In this document: piece by piece, positions 60,007-64,000 of the stretch
Numbering within the stretch: position 1 is the stretch's first letter
Layout: each line of letters opens with the position of its first letter
Assembly (NCBI GenBank): GCA_963781345.1
Contig: CAWAFQ010000015.1
Location: forward strand, 80,513-144,512
Origin: JBBRHQ01 sp963781345
GTDB taxonomy: Bacteria > Actinomycetota > Thermoleophilia > Solirubrobacterales > 70-9
Direction: 5' to 3'
DNA length: 64,000 nt
The notes under the pieces: generated by a model
What the model saw: only the letters and a program-made list of their open reading frames with translations
What the model was told of the DNA's origin: nothing
Database searches by the model: none
Translations under genes and position numbers: made by a program

Positions 60007-60573
60007 ATGGGTAACCCATGCCCCTGCCGACTACATGTGGTCTTCACCGGGGACCCCGACGGTGAGCACGCGGTCGTGGGTGCCCGCTTCGAAGACGACG
60101 AGCAGGCCCTGGACGCCGGCCGCGGCCTCGAGGGCGCGGAGCTGGGAGACCGCGAGCTGCACGTCTACTGCACGCTGGCGGGTGAGGCAGATCGTGTGCT
60201 CACCCGCGTGCGGAAGACCGCGGCCCAGGAGTCATGGGTCGATAGCGGGGCGATCGCCTTCGTCGCCGTCGGCGAGGGGTCGGGGACGAGCAGAGAGACG
60301 GCGAGCGGCCGCCGAAACGTCAAAGCGCGGAACGTCATGGCGCATGGCGGCGAGACCCCGCGCTGCTACCGATTCGAAGAGCAGTGCGAGACCTGCGGCG
60401 AGCTCCGCGGCAAGATCAACGTTCTGCCGGCTGGCGGGGTGATGATCGACACCAGGCAGCTCAGCTGCCGCTGCGAGTCGATTCCGTGCCGCTACTGCGA
60501 GGACGGGAAGGTGCGGCGCCCCCTCAGCGAGCACTTCGATCCCGAGAGGCGCGCTGGACGGATGCCCTGGTGA
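60007..60573 (+). CDS. hypothetical protein with a Cys-rich C-terminal ribbon
   Basis: 188 residues from ATG; the ribosome site is weak. The N-terminal half reads like a small alpha/beta domain (LHVVFTGDPDGEHAVVGARF, DRELHVYCTLAGEADRVL). The C-terminal part has six Cys in pairs, CETCGELRG then CRCESIPCRYCEDGKVRRP, fitting a zinc ribbon. It ends with the arginine-rich DPERRAGRMPW. I do not recognise the family. It lies between two degenerate tRNA-like copies, so it belongs to the accessory region. Confidence 0.6.
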   Translation: MGNPCPCRLHVVFTGDPDGEHAVVGARFEDDEQALDAGRGLEGAELGDRELHVYCTLAGEADRVLTRVRKTAAQESWVDSGAIAFVAVGEGSGTSRETASGRRNVKARNVMAHGGETPRCYRFEEQCETCGELRGKINVLPAGGVMIDTRQLSCRCESIPCRYCEDGKVRRPLSEHFDPERRAGRMPW

Positions 60574-60694
60574 TCTGGGGTCCGTGTCGCCAGCGGTCTC
60601 GGATCTGCGCTCTCCGTTGCCGGGAGTCATGAGCGCCCCAGGTCCCGCCGCGGGTGACGAACGCGGCCCGAAAACGACCCACGCGATCCACTGC

Positions 60695-60889
60695 TCAGTC
60701 GATCAGCTTGGCCAGCTGATGCAGCTCTGCGGCGTTGTGCCCGACCATGATTTCGATTTCGGCTTTGGCGTTCTCCATTCCCTTGTGGATGTTCTCGAGC
60801 ATCAGCTGGTCGCGGTAGGCAATTCGCTCGATCAGGTGCTTCGGGTCGGTGATTTCGCTCGCCTTGCCGCTCATGTCGGGCGCGGACAT
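60695..60889 (-). CDS. small helical protein
   Basis: 64 residues, ATG with a strong AAAGGAG ribosome site 6 bp upstream. It is mostly one amphipathic helix (HLIERIAYRDQLMLENIHKG, MENAKAEIEIMVG). No family recognised. The strong ribosome site and normal codon use support a real gene. It faces the Cys-rich gene tail to tail. Confidence 0.7.
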   Translation of the reverse strand: MSAPDMSGKASEITDPKHLIERIAYRDQLMLENIHKGMENAKAEIEIMVGHNAAELHQLAKLID

Positions 60890-60966
60890 CGTGTTCTCCT
60901 TTGTGGTCGGGTACGACGGGGGTCCAGTCTCACGATTCTAGATACGGGGGATTAGATGGCGTCAGT

Positions 60967-61025
60967 GCGGTCGCAGGCTCGAGTCCTGTCTCCCCGAACC
61001 GTGGTATCGAACTTGGTACCGCGAG
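60967..61025 (+). repeat. degenerate tRNA 3' end plus GGTACC pair
   Basis: GCGGTCGCAGGCTCGAGTCC, then TGTCTCCCCGA, resembles the tRNA-Pro T-arm and 3' end with several changes. It is followed at once by CGTGGTATCGA and TTGGTACCGCGAG, matching the double GGTACC motif of the modules, here placed after the tRNA part. It is the last clear piece of the accessory region. Confidence 0.5.
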
Positions 61026-61103
61026 TGCCGGCCGCCAGGGTCAGGCCGGCGAGCGCCGCTCCCTAGGCTGGGAGGTGGAAACCCCGGTCGGGAAGGAAGG
61101 TCT

Positions 61104-61976
61104 TTGAAGCTTGCGATCCACAATCCCTCGTTCGCCTACCCCGGTGGCCCCAAGAGCATCGCGCCGATGCTGGCGGCGACCGCCCGGGCCGCCGAGGAGG
61201 GCGGCGCCGACCAGTACACGCTGATGGACCATTGGTTCCAAATCCCCCCGGTCGGCTCGCCCGAGGAACCGATGCTCGAGGGCTACACCTCGCTCGGCTA
61301 CATTGCCGCCCAGACCGAGCGGATCCGCCTCGGCCTGCTGGTCACCGGCGTCACCTATCGCCACCCGGGTTTGCTGGCGAAGACGGTGACAACGCTCGAT
61401 GTTCTCTCCGGCGGGCGCGCCCAGCTCGGCCTCGGCGCCGCCTGGTTCGAGAAGGAGCATGTCGGCCTAGGCGTCCCCTACCCGCCGATCGCCGAGCGCT
61501 TCGAGCGGCTCGAGGAGGCGATCCAGATCTGCTTCCAGATGTGGAGCGACGACGATGGGCCCTACGAGGGCAAGCACTATCGCCTCGCCCAAACCCTGTG
61601 CTCACCGCCACCGGTCCAGCAGCCGCGGCCGACCCTGATGATCGGCGGCGCAGGCGAGAAGAAGACCCTGCGCCTCGTCGCCCGCTACGCCGACGCCTGC
61701 AATCTCTTCGGCAACGACCTCGACGTCGTCGCCCATAAGCTCGAGGTCCTGAAGGCCCACTGCGAGGCCGAGAACCGCGATTACGGCTCGATCGAGAAGA
61801 CAATCCTCTTCGGCCGCAATCCCCTTGACGACGTCGACGCGTTCCTCTCACAGATGGATGCGATGGCGAAGCTCGGCATCGAAAAGGTCTGGGTCTCGAA
61901 CAGAGTCCCGGACCCGCCCGCCTGGGCGAGCGAGGTCTGCGAGATGACCGTCTCGCGCCTGGAGGAACTCGGGTAG
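61104..61976 (+). CDS. F420-dependent LLM-class oxidoreductase
   Basis: 290 residues, TTG start with GGAAGGAAGG upstream. Luciferase-like TIM barrel. LMDHWFQIPPVGSPEEPMLEG is the F420-type N-terminal segment. RIRLGLLVTGVTYRHPGLLAKTVTTLDVLSGGR is diagnostic of LLM-class F420-dependent enzymes; GLGAAWFEKEHVGLGVPYPP follows. It uses F420H2 or F420, supplied by the fbiC/cofC/cofD/cofE genes about 36-42 kb upstream. The substrate is unknown. Confidence 0.9.
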   Translation: MKLAIHNPSFAYPGGPKSIAPMLAATARAAEEGGADQYTLMDHWFQIPPVGSPEEPMLEGYTSLGYIAAQTERIRLGLLVTGVTYRHPGLLAKTVTTLDVLSGGRAQLGLGAAWFEKEHVGLGVPYPPIAERFERLEEAIQICFQMWSDDDGPYEGKHYRLAQTLCSPPPVQQPRPTLMIGGAGEKKTLRLVARYADACNLFGNDLDVVAHKLEVLKAHCEAENRDYGSIEKTILFGRNPLDDVDAFLSQMDAMAKLGIEKVWVSNRVPDPPAWASEVCEMTVSRLEELG

Positions 61977-62052
61977 GTGTTGAGCGGGTGTTCTCGCGGC
62001 TCGGTGGAGTGACGAGACACATAAGTCCGGGCTATCGGGCGGTGGGGAGGGC

Positions 62053-62126
62053 TATCCGTAGGTGGTAGCGAGAAAGGAATCGGGCCCCCGCTCATGGCCG
62101 GAAAGCCCGGTACGGCGGGCTTTCCG
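62053..62126 (+). repeat. partial repeat-module copy with hairpin
   Basis: Positions 62053-62093 match the start of module R3 in about 37 of 41 places (CTATCCG ... GGTGGT ... GCGAGAAA ... GAATCGGG). They are followed by a strong hairpin, CGGAAAGCCCG / CGGGCTTTCCG (62099-62126), and CTGTTTGG, which could be a terminator. The tRNA part is missing. Confidence 0.6.
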
Positions 62127-62274
62127 CTGTTTGGGGCGGCAAAGCGCATCAATTCAGGTTCTCGGGCGCAGGTGTGTGGAGAAACCCTGATCTCTGGCGG
62201 ATTCCCGGCGCTACGCTGCAATTGGGCGCTGAGGGAGCAGTTCTCGTCGGAGAGTGAGATACGGAAGGCGGGAA

Positions 62275-63859
62275 ATGAAGAAGCGGATCGCCAGTTCCAC
62301 CCACAGTCGAGCCAAGCTGTTGCTCGTTGCTACTTGCGTCAGCGTGGGCCTTGGCGCCTTCGCCGTCCAGGCGCTCGGCTCCTTCGGCAAGGCGAGGTTC
62401 TTCGCCGGAGGCAACTATCCGACGTCGGTGGCGATCGGCAACTTCAACGGTGATGCCAAACGCGACCTGGCGGTGACCAACCTGCGCTCCAACAACGTCT
62501 CGATCCTGCTCGGAAAGGGTGCCGGCGCCTTCGGCGTCTTTGCAGCCGCCGGCGACCAGTCGAATCCGGCCGCTTCCCGGTTGCCGGAGAGCGCCGATGG
62601 CGGCCCCATCCGCGGCTTCGGGAACAACGGCCGCGTCCAGACCGCGTTCCCGGTCAAGGCGTATACCCGACCTGGAGCCCCTCGGGGAGCCGTCGCGGAA
62701 GGAATTGCGCGGTACGGCAAGCACCGTCTCATCCTCGCCGGCTTCGCCTCGAATGGCGAGAACAACGACATCGCGGTCGTCCGCTATCTGGCGAACGGCA
62801 AGCTCGACCCGAGCTTCGGCCTCAACGGGAAGCTGGTGACCGACCTCGGCGACAACGAGGAAGGGATCGACGTTGCCGTCGACCGGCAGGGCCGCATCGT
62901 CGTCGTCGGCTTCGCGAACTCCTATGCGCTCAACCTCGGCGACGTCCTGGTCGCCCGCTATCTCGCCGACGGGACGCCCGACGACAGCTTCGGCATGAAC
63001 GGCATCGCATCGCCAGGCAGGGGCGGCGCCTTGGCGGTCGCGATCGACTCGCACGACCGTGTCCTCATCTCAGGCGGTGGGAAAAACGACCATGGCTCCT
63101 ACGGGTGGTTCGTGGAGCGTCTGACCCCGGCCGGCGACCCCGATCCCGACTTCGGGACTGGCGGCCGCGTCGAGGGATTCGTCGCCGAGGCGAGCCATGC
63201 CGTGGACGTCGCGATCGACTCGCAGGACCGGGTCGCGTTTGCCGTGTGTGGCGACAACGAGAAGGATCTCCCGGACGTCTTTGCGGCGGTGCGGCTGCTG
63301 GAGGACGGCACGCCCGACCCGACGTTCGGCGACGGCGGCACGGCCAAGCTCGATTTCGGCAGTCACGCTTGTCTCCGCGGGATCGCGGTGGATCACCGTG
63401 GGCGGATCGTGCTGGGTGGGGAGCGTGGGCGGTTCGTGGGAGGCCGCGAGTCCGGAGAGATTCTGGTCGCCCGCCTGAGCGGCAACGGGACGCTCGATTC
63501 CTCCTTCTCCGGCAACGGGACGGCCAGCATCGCGGTACGCAACTCGAGCGCCGTCCCTCGGGGGGATCGTCGTCGACGGACGCAACCGCGTCGTCCTGGC
63601 GGGCTCAATCATCCCGAGCGGCTCGCGTCCGGCCAGGTTCCCGGGGCGCTTTCTGATCGCCGGTCTCACGGCTGCCGGGCGGGTCGACCGCCGGATCGAC
63701 GGCGACGGCCAGGTCGCGTTCCGCTTCGGTCCGGACAAGAAGTTCAACGCCTGGGCGACATCGCTGGTGCTGCGCGGAAGCGCGATCTATGCCGCGGGCT
63801 ACGTGCGCCGAGGCCCGGCCTCGTCAATCCGGTTCGCGGCAGTGGGCTACCGGCCCTAG
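62275..63859 (+). pseudogene. secreted VCBS + delta-60 repeat protein with one late frameshift
   Basis: ATG with GGAAGG upstream. The signal peptide is LLLVATCVSVGLGAFAVQA. About 45 residues of one FG-GAP/VCBS-type repeat (GNFNGDAKRDLAVTNLRSN) come next. After a junction the rest is delta-60 repeats (LVARYLADGTPDDSFGMNG, VERLTPAGDPDPDFGTGG, VRLLEDGTPDPTFGDGG), a mostly bacterial surface beta-propeller-like repeat. Near 63557 one extra base in a C/G-rich run shifts the frame. The repeats continue in the new frame (GGIVVDGRNRVVLAGS, GRFLIAGLTAAGRVD) to a stop at 63857-63859. The broken version would end with unrelated Arg-rich sequence. Confidence 0.8.
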
Positions 63860-64000
63860 GCGAGAAATCCGAATCGGCGAGCGGGTTGGGCTCGAATTAG
63901 CAGAGACCAAGCCGGGGCGTCTAGGCGCGCTTCGCAGCACGGCTCGACGAGGTAGTCAGGTAGCTCGGGCGGAGCCGCGAAATATTCGTTGGCGGCTGCT
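63860..64000. other. window end, nothing recognised
   Basis: The last 140 bases contain no start codon with a convincing gene and no RNA gene I can recognise. Confidence 0.5.

Overview
The window is high-GC DNA with dense, mostly coupled genes (many GTG/TTG starts and GTGA or TTGA stop/start overlaps). The F420 biosynthesis genes (fused fbiC, cofC, cofD, cofE), an F420-dependent oxidoreductase, a DivIVA-like protein, an AbiEi/DUF559 protein, and several RTX, CSLREA and delta-60 secreted proteins point to an actinobacterium. Class Thermoleophilia (Solirubrobacterales-like) is my best guess. That placement is an inference from gene content, not from a marker-gene tree.

Layout. (1) 0-9 kb: acetyl-CoA assimilation. 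A MaoC hydratase fragment, ethylmalonyl-CoA mutase (ecm) and crotonyl-CoA carboxylase/reductase (ccr) belong to the ethylmalonyl-CoA pathway. A VKOR/DsbA-like disulfide-forming pair, ClpS and an RTX protein lie between them. (2) 9-19 kb: a coiled-coil protein with a nuclease-like C-terminus, an acyltransferase/YgfZ pair, a coupled mntR-mntH manganese unit, pyrophosphatase, a metallophosphatase and an aquaporin. (3) 19-25 kb: the F420 cluster fbiC ... cofE-cofC-cofD with a zinc alcohol dehydrogenase and a cupin inside it. (4) 25-37 kb: acyl-CoA metabolism (SDR, HMG-CoA lyase, 3-hydroxybutyryl-CoA dehydrogenase, acyl-CoA carboxylase beta, acetoacetyl-CoA synthetase), a PAP2 phosphatase, an M28 peptidase and an ABC exporter locus broken by about eight frameshifts. 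(5) 37-42 kb: tRNA-Leu(CAA), tRNA-Leu(TAG), tRNA-Trp, tRNA-Gly(TCC) and tRNA-Pro(GGG), with two large secreted proteins.

(6) 42-61 kb: an accessory region that begins at the intact tRNA-Pro(GGG) gene. The 3' half of that tRNA recurs at about 50.8, 55.4 and 59.2 kb, with two more degenerate copies at about 59.8 and 61.0 kb. Each of the three good copies is preceded by the same ~200 bp module carrying palindromes, and two are followed by the same terminator-like hairpin. Together they split the region into modules. Module A holds membrane and stress proteins, several of them broken. Module B holds a 1190-aa SARP/STAND/TPR regulator and a small exported protein. Module C holds a transposase remnant, an RTX protein and a three-repeat secreted protein. 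HicBA follows. I see no integrase gene anywhere in the region. It looks like an accretion of integrase-less, att-flanked cassettes (CIME-like) at one tRNA gene, and it is the most interesting structure in the window.

(7) 61-64 kb: an F420-dependent LLM oxidoreductase and a VCBS/delta-60 repeat protein with a frameshift.

Two genome-wide patterns stand out. Single-base frameshifts fall only in accessory genes. Four neighbouring genes (aquaporin, fbiC, adh, cupin) each carry a short in-frame tandem duplication.
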